NCBI GenBank assembly: GCA_002786025.1
Contig: NHNW01000006.1
Location: forward strand, 682,001 to 746,000
DNA from: Zasmidium citrigriseum
Lineage: Eukaryota; Ascomycota; Dothideomycetes; Mycosphaerellales; Mycosphaerellaceae
Direction: 5' to 3'
Length of the DNA stretch: 64,000 nucleotides
Numbering within the stretch: the first letter of the stretch is position 1; each line of letters starts with the position of its first letter. Shown here piece by piece: positions 55,033 to 64,000 of the stretch. Made by a program: the position numbers and the translations under genes. The notes below the pieces were generated by a model, which had not been told where the DNA came from, did no database searches, and was given only the letters and a program-made list of their open reading frames with translations.

Positions 55033-56820
55033 ATGGCCATCATGGGAGTCGTAAAGATCCTTGGAGCAGGCGCGTTGTGCCTGACGCTGGCCAAATGCGC
55101 GCCTCAATCCCTCCCAAACCAGGGTACCGTAGGAGGGATCCTCAACCCGATCGGCAATGTCATCTCCAACCTCACCGCGCCCATCAACAATGAAGTCTTG
55201 CCCGGCGTAACATTCCTCTTGTCGAACTTCACGGCCACGACGTACACCGGGACTGCCACGAGTTGTGACATGAGCGCAGCGGAAGAATATGAGACAACAT
55301 CGCCAGAAGCCGTGGGAATTGACACGCAAAAGCTGAAGGCCGCATTGAGCTACGCTGCCGTCGACGGATCGTTCTCCATCAAAGTGTTCCGGAATGGATG
55401 TGAAGTTGGCCAAGGATTTCGAGATGCGTTGATGGACCGCGTTCCGTCGTTAAATGCTGGACAGACCAAGGCTGTCGTTGCTCTCATCGCTGGTATCGTT
55501 GCCGACCGTGGATGGATAGATCTTGACGCTCCCATCGACAACTATGTCGAGCCGGGTCTTGGAGATACGGCGCATCGGAGCAGAACCATGAGGCAGTTCA
55601 TGCAGCTCACGTCCGGGGCGCAGGTCAACCATGTCTCTGGACTGAATCTCTTCGCCGACATCTCTCGCACAAGAGAATACTTTTCGTCGACGCTGGAGGT
55701 AAGTGTGCTGTTCGTCAAGATATGCCGTCTCTTGCAGGCTTGTGTCTGACTGAGCCTCCGTATCTTAGCATCCAGCCGGAGAGTACTATCAGTTCGATGA
55801 GATCACTCCTTCAGTCGTCGTCTACTGCCTGGAGCGTCAAATCCAGAAGAATATGGGGACCAACATCGACTTCCAGACCTTCGCGCAGCTCGCCCTCTTC
55901 GATCCACTCGGCATCCCTACCAGTGCCTACTTTTGGCAAAAGGACCGCTCAGGAGTCACCACTGGATACTCCGGACTCTGGCTGCGTCCGCGTGAATACG
56001 CTCGAATGGGTCTCATGCTTCTCAACAACGGCACTTTCGGCGGCTGCAGAATCCTTTCCAAGGATTTCGTCCAGTCGATGCGTCAGGGTACTAGCGCCAA
56101 CTGCGGCTTCGGACTGTACGTATGGCTCAACAGCTGCCAGCCTGGCCAGACGCAGGTCAATACCGATTATCCTAGTCGTTCGACATTGCCAGGTGAAGAG
56201 TGGATCCAGAGCGCACCGAATGACATGTACTACTCTTTGGGACTCGGCACCAATACGTTCGTTATCCCCAGCTTGAACATGGTCGTTACACGCGATGGGT
56301 ATCAGGAGCTGGACATCGTTCCAGGAGCTGTTTCGGGTTCTCTCAATGGCGCATTTCCTGGCAATGGTGAGTTAGGTCTGATCAATCTCTAACTATCAGG
56401 TGACTGACCAGTTGAACTCTAGCTGGCGGCCCAGGCGAGCACGAATTCTTCCGCTTGCTCATGGCTTCAGTGAAGGACATGCCAGCAGCAGTAAGAGCGA
56501 CGATCCAGAATTCCGGCCCTTACAACCGTCCTGCGAACGAAAACGTCACAGTTGCTCCGTTCATCCTTCCCCTCTCTGCTCCTCTCGGGACATACACAGC
56601 GATTGGGCCACACGGTCCTGTCGGCTGCAACGCACTGTACTGCCCGTCGTCGTCCAACGACGGCCTGACCTGGCTTGGGACAGTCCCAAGGGTGATTCCA
56701 GGATTGGTCGGCCTGGAGACTCGGCCGTCGAGCTGCAATGCGCAATTTACGGGTAATATTGATTTGCCGGACATCACGATCTTTGGAGAGCCGGTCTTTA
56801 ACAATACTGAGACATCGTGA
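55033..56820 (+). CDS. Secreted beta-lactamase-fold protein, SxxK serine lost
   Basis: Exons 55033-55698, 55769-56366 and 56423-56820, 553 residues; introns of 70 and 56 nt. Signal peptide MAIMGVVKILGAGALCLTLAKC, then a serine-beta-lactamase-like/6-aminohexanoate-hydrolase-like domain: ETTSPEAVGIDTQKLKAAL, then GQTKAVVALIAGIVADRGWIDLDAPIDNYVEP, RQFMQLTSGAQ, the YYQFDEITPS segment where the catalytic Tyr would lie, and GLWLRPREYARMGLMLLNNG. In active members the residue three before the motif Lys is Ser (SxxK); here the motif reads GQTK (143-146). There are many N-glycosylation sites and cysteines. Either the family member is a non-catalytic binding protein or it uses a different residue. Confidence 0.72.
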
Positions 56821-57768
56821 GAAACCGATGTATTTTCATGTATGATGATAGTAGAATGAGAATGCAAAGGACGTGCTTTCGATGTGAAACAATGTCAATC
56901 GATGGTTTATGAGAGGAAAGAGTCAGCCAGCCTCACCTATCAGAACAAAGGTGCCCGTAATAGTGGAAGCTCGATGAGAGAGCTTCGACAGTCTCAAGGC
57001 ATTCTCTGCACGGAGAATACCCTCAGCGCGGCCTGCTGAATATGCGACCGGAACATGTGCCCTCTATGGCTCCAACACTGGTCACAGCATCTTTCAGTCC
57101 AAGTGCTCTGCAGCTATGTCTGCTTGACTTGCAAGCAGCGAGCGGCTACTCTTCCCCAAGTATGCCCACTCTTGACCGCAGCATATCTTCCTTCGTTTCT
57201 CTTTCTTTCGAAGCAAAAGGAGCCACGCTGCGCACTTCGCTCTTGGAGCATTGTTCTTTCATGGTAGGGCTGGGATCGGCCTTGCTTCTCATCTTGGCCG
57301 GCGGTCACATCGTTCAGCGGAAGAGGTCGTCATTGGCGGATGGATGCCCGAAATAATCGACTTCGTGTTGAAGAGGCTTGATGATGCGGTCGTCTGCGAT
57401 GGATGTGTGTAGAGAGGTCTGCGACTTGGAAGAGGAGGAGTGAGTGAGGTCGAAGTCTGACTCCACAAGCCAAAAACGGCATGCATCGCGACTTCATCCA
57501 CCAAGTCCCTTCTCCATCTTCACTTTTTTGTTCCATGACTTACTCCTCTTCTGATGATGTCTAATTCCTCGGTTACGGATCTCAATGAGAACGTGCACGC
57601 AATGCCCAACTTCGACCTCTTGTCCAATGGGTGGACTATCAAGCAAAAGGCAAGATAATTTCGCTATCTCATTTCTCCTGACTTCCTGTCTACAGTCTCA
57701 AAAGAGACATCAACCTACAGAACTCTCAGATCGTGATGAAAGTCCATCTTTGCACCTCACAACCTCGT
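56821..57768. other. Intergenic between convergent genes
   Basis: About 950 bases with no recognisable gene. Open frames near 57042-57356 lack a start context or family features. Confidence 0.4.
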
Positions 57769-58405
57769 TCATATTCCAGGACTGTACCCAACAGGACCCT
57801 CAGGCCTCACACACTTACTACAGTCCAACCCCAGTCCTTCTCCCGCCGCAAGACTATCAAACTCCACCTCATACCTCCTTCCAACCAGACACCCGTTTCT
57901 CTTCTCAAGATTCAACAGCGACATAGCCCTCACAGGAACCGGCGCCGGCCCGATAGCATCGAATCCCATGCTCCAGAAGACATGGCCACAGTCCCCAACG
58001 AGCACGCTGCGAGTTGTGACGTTCTTGAAGCCCCAATTTTCGAGATGGTTGAGCCAGGAGGCGCGGCTGGAATAGACGAGTTTGTCGATGTGGGCGGTAG
58101 CGGGATGGATCTTGGATTGGAGCAGTGAATGTCAGCAAGATGAGACCATGGTGCTCCTTCTCAAGGTAATGGGAGCTCACCGGTGCACCTTGCAGGGAGA
58201 GAAGCGAGCCAGACACGAAGTTGAAGTCGCTAGAGATGATTCTGTTCGCTGTGGCCGACCAATTGCCTCTACGGGTCAGGATGCCAGTGAAGTCTGAGAT
58301 AAAGGCCTCTGCTTCACTGCGAGCGACATTGGTGCAGTTGCTCCAGCCATAGACGGCACTTGTGAAGGAGGCTGAGAGAGTAACGAGGTACAGGAACGCC
58401 TTCAT
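57769..58405 (-). CDS. Small secreted NTF2-like protein, paralogue A
   Basis: Exons 58181-58405 and 57769-58110, 188 residues; the 70-nt intron has a GTGAGC donor and a CCAAG acceptor. The signal peptide is MKAFLYLVTLSASFTSAVYG. The mature protein starts WSNCTNVARSEAEAFISDF. Landmarks shared with the next gene are an N-terminal NCTN, the helix SEAEAFISDFTGIL, RGNWSATANRIISSDF, the central GDCGHVFWSMGFDAIGP and the terminal YEVEFDSLAAGEGLGLDC. The spacing of a helix, a WxxxA-x-I-x-x-DF turn and alternating strands suggests an NTF2-like fold, as in some secreted fungal proteins. Four cysteines (NC, DC, LDCSKC) are conserved with the paralogue. Start at 58405 is chosen for its signal peptide; an in-frame ATG exists at 58462. 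Confidence 0.7.
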
Positions 58406-59079
58406 GGCTGCGAATATCAAGGCCGAAAAGGATTGACGACGGGGGCTGGGATGGGAAGGCAAGAAGGGAAGAAGTCATCTTATACATTCTGCAATACTCC
58501 GGAACCTCCTCAAAGAGCAATACTCACCAATCATGGCCAGAGCACAACATTCTCAGACTGATATGCACAGCATTGGGACGGGCCAGGCCTGGAATCTGAG
58601 GAGTACAGTGGAACGCCCCTCCAGGTGTCTAGGGCGATCATAATGTTGATGATCCTACGAAATCTGCTCAAGCCTGGAATACCGTCCACAACATGAGCGC
58701 CACGGCAGCAGTTTTGTTTGTCACTGCAGAGCCCCTGAACGAGGCTGCAACCGGTGGCGGTTGTGTTACATTGAAGGCAGTTGCTCGTGCAGGTGCTTGT
58801 GTCACGAGACACTGGACTTCACTTGAGCGCCTCGCAATTGCATTTGCTCTCTGGAAATCGATTGACGAAAGGGACTACCCAGGAGGGCCTCGTACGCAAT
58901 CACCAAAGAGTCAAGCCCTCGAGAGGGATCGGAAACAGAGAGAAAACATCACTTTTCATGGCAAAGGAGCGACTCTAGTTAAACGGCCACACATCTCCAG
59001 AAAATCGAGACTCCCCAAACAAAACGAATCCTTCCCCAAAACCATTCATCCCCAGCCTCTGTACTCCTACCCCATTGTC
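58406..59079. other. Intergenic between tandem paralogues
   Basis: About 670 bases. Plus-strand open frames crossing it are antisense or chance. No remnant of a third paralogue is obvious. Confidence 0.4.
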
Positions 59080-59698
59080 CTAGCCCGCGTAAGGTTCCAC
59101 CCCCCTCCTCGAACAACCCCCACAATCCAACCCCAACCCCTTCCCGGCCCCAACACTATCAAACTCCGCCTCATACCTGCTCGCCCTAACCCTCCCCCCA
59201 TCCCGCCTCAGCGACAAAATCCCGACCGCGCGGGAAGGGTAATCCACCGGACCAATACGTCCGAAATTCGCGCTCCAAACAACCTCTCCACAGGAACCTA
59301 GGATGAGAGGTCGAGTTGAGGTGATGTCGGAGGCGTTCCAGGAGGAGAGGGCGGTGAGGTAGGACGTGCGGTTGGGGGCGGCGACGCCGTAGAGGGTGCC
59401 GTTGCCGAGCTGACGGAAACGACATGTTAGCAAAATCGGTCCTTTCTGCTGGGGAATGAGTGGATGTAGGACTTACGGGGGACGAATCAAGGGACAGGAG
59501 GGCGTTTGAGACCAAAGTGAAGTCTTCGCAGAGGATCTCGCGAGCTGTGGTCTCCCAGTCTCCGGTGCGGCCGATGAGAGTGATGAATCTGTCGACGAAG
59601 TTCTGGGCTTCGGGGAGGGTGATGTTGGGGCAGTGGTCGGCGGCGGCGAGGCTGGTGATGCTCCCTAGGGCGAGGTAAATGAAGGAGAGGGTTCGCAT
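59080..59698 (-). CDS. Small secreted NTF2-like protein, paralogue B
   Basis: Exons 59477-59698 and 59080-59409, 184 residues; the 67-nt intron has GTAAGT and GTCAG ends and lies at the same place as in paralogue A (after LLSLxxxP, phase 0). Signal peptide MRTLSFIYLALGSITSLAAA. The mature protein starts DHCPNITLPEAQNFVDRF. Matching segments to paralogue A are GDWETTAREILCEDFTLVSNALLSL, GSCGEVVWSANFGRIGP and YEAEFDSVGAGKGLGLDC. Identity is moderate, so the duplication is old. Both have a CxxC after GLD. Host-secreted small proteins of this type are effector candidates in plant-associated fungi, but no function is shown here. A second ATG at 59713 would add five residues. Confidence 0.7.
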
Positions 59699-60240
59699 GG
59701 TCGTTGGACTCACGGTGATGTCTTTCAGGAGAGAGCAGAGTAAGGTAAATGAGAACTGAGATTGGAAAGAGTCCTTAGATCTCGAAGAAAGGAACGATAC
59801 TCACCTCATCATCATCGATGCTCACTTCTTATATCTTCTTCCCCCTTCGCGATCAACCCGTAACCCTCCGCGATCTTGCACCACCATCGCCGCCACACGG
59901 AGATTTCCCAAGCCTGCTTTGCACAAGCCAATATGCAAGTCAACCTTCCGAATCCTCAACTCCACCTTCTGAGGTCTTTCGCCCCAGACCATCACTCAAA
60001 ACCCATCACGAGGGCAGCAACAACGGATCAACCTCCGACCCAAAGGCTGAAACCGCGTAGATCTCGTACAACAAGGAACAAAAAGAACATGCAATGCAAC
60101 ACGCCTCTTCCATTAAAGTATCATCATTCTGGATATCTCTTTCCCCTATCTGAGGCTAGTGCTGTACAATCTCATCATCAAAGTCGTAAGTCAATAAACG
60201 CTCATCAACAAAAGCAGGTATCGCTCAAACCAGAAAGTCA
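59699..60240. promoter_or_regulatory. Upstream region of paralogue B
   Basis: About 540 bases, no gene visible. It lies between the paralogue B start codon and the stop codon of the next minus-strand gene. Confidence 0.4.
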
Positions 60241-62041
60241 TTATGCGGAGCGCATGCCCGCCTCCCTCAAAAATCTCACCGCGTCTTCAGGGCTGTAGCC
60301 TATGAAGACCGGTCCGTTGAACACGATCTGTGGCCTTTCGTCTTTCTCGGCTGTGGTGTTTGCCGCCTTGGGTTTCGTTTCATCCTTTGGCGGAGTTGGC
60401 TCCTCTACATGCTTGTTGGGCTGTTCTGGGCCTGGTTCAGGGTCCTTCTTCACAGGCCTTGTCATACCCATAGCCTGCAGCGCAGCATGATCGAATGGAC
60501 ACTTGCCCTTGGGCTTCTCCTCTGGCCCCTTGGCTTGGTCCGGTGGAACATCAGGCTCCGCCGGTCCGGCAATTACCGCCGGCTTCGAACTCGTCTGGCT
60601 GCCCTCGCCATCCATGTCCAGATACTTTGCGGGCACCGGAATACCCCACGGTCGACTGGGCGACTCTCCCACTCTGATATCTCGTAGCGGGCGCTCAAAG
60701 TGCGGCAGCCTTTCGTCTTCCTCCTCGGCATCTGCGCCAGGTGCTTGAGCGGAAACGCTACTCGCCCACTTCCGTACCTTAGCGTCGTCCAGCACATCTT
60801 CAGGACTTTCGTCTTCAGCCACGTCGTCAGGTTCTTCCGGTAGCATGTCTTTGTGCTTCTGACCGAGACCCTGGATCATCGAGACGAGATTACCGTATTT
60901 GGCGTCCAGTTGCTTTATCTGTTCCTCGTTGCTTTGGTACCGCATCACACAAACTTCGTGGCTTCGAGGTAGTTCGTGCTTGTGCTTCTCGAAGTATGTT
61001 GCGACTTCCTCAGGTGAATGTTGGTCCAAGAAGCGGATTGGACATACTCCCACTTCGGCGTTCTCAACAGTCGGCTTCTCACTCGGCGGCTTCTCCTTGG
61101 ATGTCGACGGTTTGCGTTCGGAATGTGGCGACTCTGCATCGTGATCTGAAAGTCCACAGATCTCGGCCTTGATAGGGTCGACAATGCTACCTTTCCTGCT
61201 CTGTCTCTGAGACAAGCTTTCCCTCCCATTCACTCGACTGGCATTGCTCATTGGTGTACTCGCCGCTCCAACGCTCCCATGGGCGCCAATACTATTGCTG
61301 TGATTATACCTGCTCAACACGCTGGCAGCATGCGAGCTCAGATTCTTCTTACTGGCCATACTCGCAAACGGACATCCCAGTTTACTCGGCTTCCCTTCGA
61401 CCGTAAAGTCCTGCTCCAGAGGCGATTCCGATATCGACGGCATCAACGAGCTCCCGTTGTCCAAACGATCCGCCGAAGGCCCACTCCAGATCTTCACACC
61501 TTGCCCAGCAGCATCTGACAAACCACTCCGCAAACTGTTCGCAGCAGCAATCGCTGTCCGTACCATATTTGCAGCCTCTTTCGATTGCCTGTCCGTACTC
61601 CGTTCCAGCATCTCGCTCGCAGTCGTCGGCGCGAAAGGATCTTCCTCGGGAGTAGATGAAAGGCTCAAGGGAGGCGTGGTCGTCTGTCCAGTTTCAAGGA
61701 GCTTCGAGAGTTCGTTGTACTGCGATCCACATGTCAGCATCGCCATTCAAATCCCCTTCCTCATCTCCAACCAAGCATATACATCAACAACAATCAGAGT
61801 CAATTTGAAAAATCTCCCATCACCGCCTCAAAGGACAGCTGCAGATCTAGAGCTAAAGTAATGTCTCATCCCAAGAATCCCATGCAAACCACAGAGAATC
61901 ACAACTCACCTGCTCCCTCGCCGTGGCCAACTTTCTCTCCAACGCAACATGGCTCCCAAACAACTTCCTATACTCCTCCTGCAGCGCCTCAAACCCCGCG
62001 CTCAGCTGGCGCACCAGTCGATCCATTTCCGTGACGTCCAT
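60241..62041 (-). CDS. Conserved-type fungal protein with three Cys-Pro motifs
   Basis: Exons 61910-62041 and 60241-61719, 536 residues; the 190-nt intron has a GTGAGT donor and a GATCGCAG acceptor and joins AREQ to YNEL, continuing one coiled coil. The N-terminus (MDVTEMDRLVRQLSAGFEALQEEYRKL) is a coiled coil of about 55 residues. A long Ser/Pro-rich region follows. Three Cys-Pro motifs stand out: CPF at about 160 (LGCPFASM), CPI at about 270 (VCPIRFLDQHSPEE) and CPF at about 451 (GKCPFDHAALQAMGM). The best-ordered block is CPIRFLDQHSPEEVATYFEK with HELPRSHEVCVMRYQSNEEQ. The C-terminus reads FIGYSPEDAVRFLREAG. CP dipeptides with a hydrophobic next residue are typical of heme-regulatory motifs; this is inference. 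I know no assigned function. Confidence 0.65.
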
Positions 62042-62539
62042 CTCCTCAACACGAAGAGGATGATAGCTGGGTGGTGTGATGAATGGTGCTCGGTCGGGGT
62101 TTCGTGGATTGTTAAGCAAGCGCGATCCCCGTCGCTCCCCTAGCTCGTCACGCGCATGTCGCTGCCTGCTTGCTTGCGACTCCGCGTTGGCAAGCTATCC
62201 CAGATTCGTTGTACGAGAGATTGCGGCCAGCGCGCGATGTTGAAGGATCTTGGTGGGGATGGTGATGGTGTTGCGAGGTTGAGGACTGGCGTCACGCCGC
62301 AGCAGAAATGTGAAAGAAAGGCAGGCGCAGGGTCCGGCTTCCGAAGCTCGGCCAAGTGGAACGACATGGGCCGATGTTCGGCTTGCCGACAGGCCGACGA
62401 CATCAATCAACATAAATCTTCGAACTGTTGCAACAATGAACGAAAGTGTAGAAGCAATGGTGATATATGGGTCCGTCCAGACATGCAGAAGAGCCATCCT
62501 CGTCAATGACAGAATCCAACGATTTAAACAATACCTAAT
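62042..62539. other. Intergenic
   Basis: About 500 bases, no gene visible. The reading frame of the Cys-Pro protein stays open up to 62119 without an ATG, so an upstream exon cannot be excluded. Confidence 0.4.
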
Positions 62540-63961
62540 CTACGAAGACTCGAGCTCATCCTTCTTCCTCTGAATCAATGCCATGATTTCGATTTCATCG
62601 TAACCACGCTTCAGCAGCGTCTTTATGATGTCTCCTAAGCCTTCCATGGCCTGATAATACTCTTCGCGGGCCTCCTCTCCTCTCGCTTCCCCACCGCGAT
62701 CGATGATCCTTCCGAGCCATTGGTCATCGTTCCAGTCTGGATGCTGGGTATCATACAGGTGCTTTGAGTCCGGAGTCTTCTGTTCTGTCACTCCGGGAGG
62801 AGCCTCCGTCGCGGGTGCTACGAAGGCTTGGGCAGCATCGTTGAAGTCCGGAAACTGGGTATCATAGGGCCGTTCTGGCTCGGGCATCTTCTGTCCTGAT
62901 CCCCCACTATCAGATGCAATTCTGTAAGAGTCCGGTGAGCGAGTGACAATGGCCTCCGCGGCGTCATCCTTGTTACGATGTTCCGTAGTCTCGTAGGGCC
63001 GCTCCGGCTCGGGCATCTTCTTTTCTGACACTCCATTACTCGGCGTGGTTTCTTGTCCGCCTATTGAGAGTGCGGAAAGGGCTTCGGCGGCATCGTTCTG
63101 GTCGGAATCCTGCGTATCACACGGCCGCTCTGGCTCGGACAACCTCCTTTCTGGCTGCAAACTACGAGGTGTGGACTCACGAATGTCCATCGAGGGTGCA
63201 GCGAGCGCGTTGACGAAATCGCCCCCAACAGGATGCAAAGGATCATAAGGCTGCTCGGGCTCAGGCAAACTCCTTTTTGGCTGGCAAGCGCGAGGTGTGG
63301 ACTCGTGAATGTCCGTCGAGGGTGCAGCGAGAGCGTCGACAACATAATTCTCGTCAGAGTCATACGTATCGTAGGGCCGCTCTGGCTCAGGCAGCCCTTG
63401 TCGAGACACTCCATCAAGTGCGACTTGTTGAGTGCTCATTGAGGGTGCAGCCGATGCTTCAGCGGCGTCGTTCTCATCTGCATGCTGGGTGTCATTGCAT
63501 TTCTCCGACCCAGGTGTCATCCTTCCCGACACAGCATCGTCAGGCGCAAGCTCGCGGGTGTCCAGTGAAAGAGAGGCCAGAGCTTGAGCGGCATTGAGCC
63601 CCTCCACACTGTGCACCGTAGCGACCGCTGAGTCCTGCCGTGGGACTGTGTACCAAGTGCCGATCAACTCGCAATGATGCTTTCCGAGTTTCTCGCCACT
63701 GCTGCAAGCCGTGCAGTAGACCATTTCGTCGCGGAGGGCCAGCACCATCTTCTCCCTCCATTCGTCACCATTCCGCAGTTTGTCTCTTGAGAAGCCAAGA
63801 GGCATGTCGTCCAGGATCTGTATCCGGGATTCCTCAAGACAGATCTGCCATTGCGTGAAATTCACACCTTCCTCTCGATTCCATTCGTCGCTGTCTTCTT
63901 CTGCCACAAAGCTTGGGATCCTGCCGGTAGAAGCTTCTGCGAGCCAAAAGGTCTGTCGATG
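62540..63961 (-). CDS. Repeat protein with 42-residue tandem units, 5' end outside the window
   Basis: The visible exon runs from 63961 to the stop at 62540, about 473 residues. The only in-frame initiator near the N-terminus is a GTG at 63907, but the frame stays coding upstream (RQTFWLAEASTGRIPSF) to an intron acceptor (CTAAT branch, GGTAG) at 63962, so the start lies beyond the window. Part 1 is a compact domain with CTACSSGEKLGKHHC, a possible zinc site (C-x2-C, HHC). Part 2 is seven repeats of 42-43 residues of the type PEPERPYDTxxxDxNDAAEAL. Part 3 is a charged C-terminal helix (YYQAMEGLGDIIKTLLKRGY followed by DEIEIMALIQRKKDEL). No family recognised; no membrane segment. Confidence 0.65.
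   Translation of the reverse strand, partial: HRQTFWLAEASTGRIPSFVAEEDSDEWNREEGVNFTQWQICLEESRIQILDDMPLGFSRDKLRNGDEWREKMVLALRDEMVYCTACSSGEKLGKHHCELIGTWYTVPRQDSAVATVHSVEGLNAAQALASLSLDTRELAPDDAVSGRMTPGSEKCNDTQHADENDAAEASAAPSMSTQQVALDGVSRQGLPEPERPYDTYDSDENYVVDALAAPSTDIHESTPRACQPKRSLPEPEQPYDPLHPVGGDFVNALAAPSMDIRESTPRSLQPERRLSEPERPCDTQDSDQNDAAEALSALSIGGQETTPSNGVSEKKMPEPERPYETTEHRNKDDAAEAIVTRSPDSYRIASDSGGSGQKMPEPERPYDTQFPDFNDAAQAFVAPATEAPPGVTEQKTPDSKHLYDTQHPDWNDDQWLGRIIDRGGEARGEEAREEYYQAMEGLGDIIKTLLKRGYDEIEIMALIQRKKDELESS
62723..63598 (-). repeat. Seven coding tandem repeats, period 126 bp
   Basis: The anchor sequence ggccgctctggctc(g/a)gg recurs at about 62872, 62998, 63124, 63250 and 63376, exactly 126 bases apart, in frame with the protein. 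Complete protein units start at about residues 130, 172, 214, 256, 298, 341 and 378 counted from 63907. A half unit precedes them and the last unit is shortened to about 37 residues. Units have diverged at third positions and in the Ala/Ser half, so the array is not a recent expansion. Confidence 0.75.
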
Positions 63962-64000
63962 CTACCTGCGGCAGGCATTAGTGTGAAGATCCGTGCCTGA

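Overview
The window is nuclear DNA of a filamentous ascomycete (Pezizomycotina). Short introns of about 46-70 nt with GTNNGN donors and YAG acceptors interrupt roughly half of the genes. There are fungus-specific genes (Zn2Cys6 regulator, alpha-1,3-glucan synthase, ERG27, Cdc11 septin, yapsin), and gene density is about one per 2-3 kb with no operons. A Dothideomycete such as a Mycosphaerella relative is my guess from overall gene style; nothing here proves it.

Layout. 0.7-9 kb is mostly housekeeping: mitochondrial ribosomal protein S16, a PROPPIN (Hsv2-like), the septin Cdc11/AspA and a long Fps1-like aquaglyceroporin. 9-22 kb is more accessory: a lineage-specific protein, a secreted histidine acid phosphatase with an altered active-site motif, small unknown proteins, an NTF2-like protein, a DHA1 drug/polyamine-type MFS exporter, a Zn2Cys6 regulator and a PRISE-type reductase. 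22.7-28 kb holds a lysine-tRNA-like gene with a decayed copy nearby, TFIIH subunit Tfb1 and a GPI-anchored yapsin-type protease. 29-38 kb holds a YML018C/SLC35F-type transporter, a sugar-type MFS transporter with seven exons, a second phosphatase (canonical RHGARYP, membrane-anchored) and the sterol 3-ketoreductase ERG27.

38.9-50.6 kb is the cell-wall module: the giant alpha-1,3-glucan synthase AGS1 (minus) lies head to head with a GPI-anchored alpha-amylase/4-alpha-glucanotransferase of the AmyD/AgtA type (plus). Their shared 2.56 kb intergenic region carries a 276-bp MITE-like insertion with 10-bp terminal inverted repeats and a 6-bp target duplication. 50.6-64 kb is lineage-specific: a three-repeat protein, a secreted beta-lactamase-fold protein that has lost its SxxK serine, two tandem secreted paralogues, a protein with three Cys-Pro motifs, and a protein with seven 42-residue repeats whose 5' end lies beyond the window.

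Exon structures were assembled by eye from reading-frame continuity and splice consensus. CDS coordinates give the outer limits; exon joins are in the evidence. No database search was possible.
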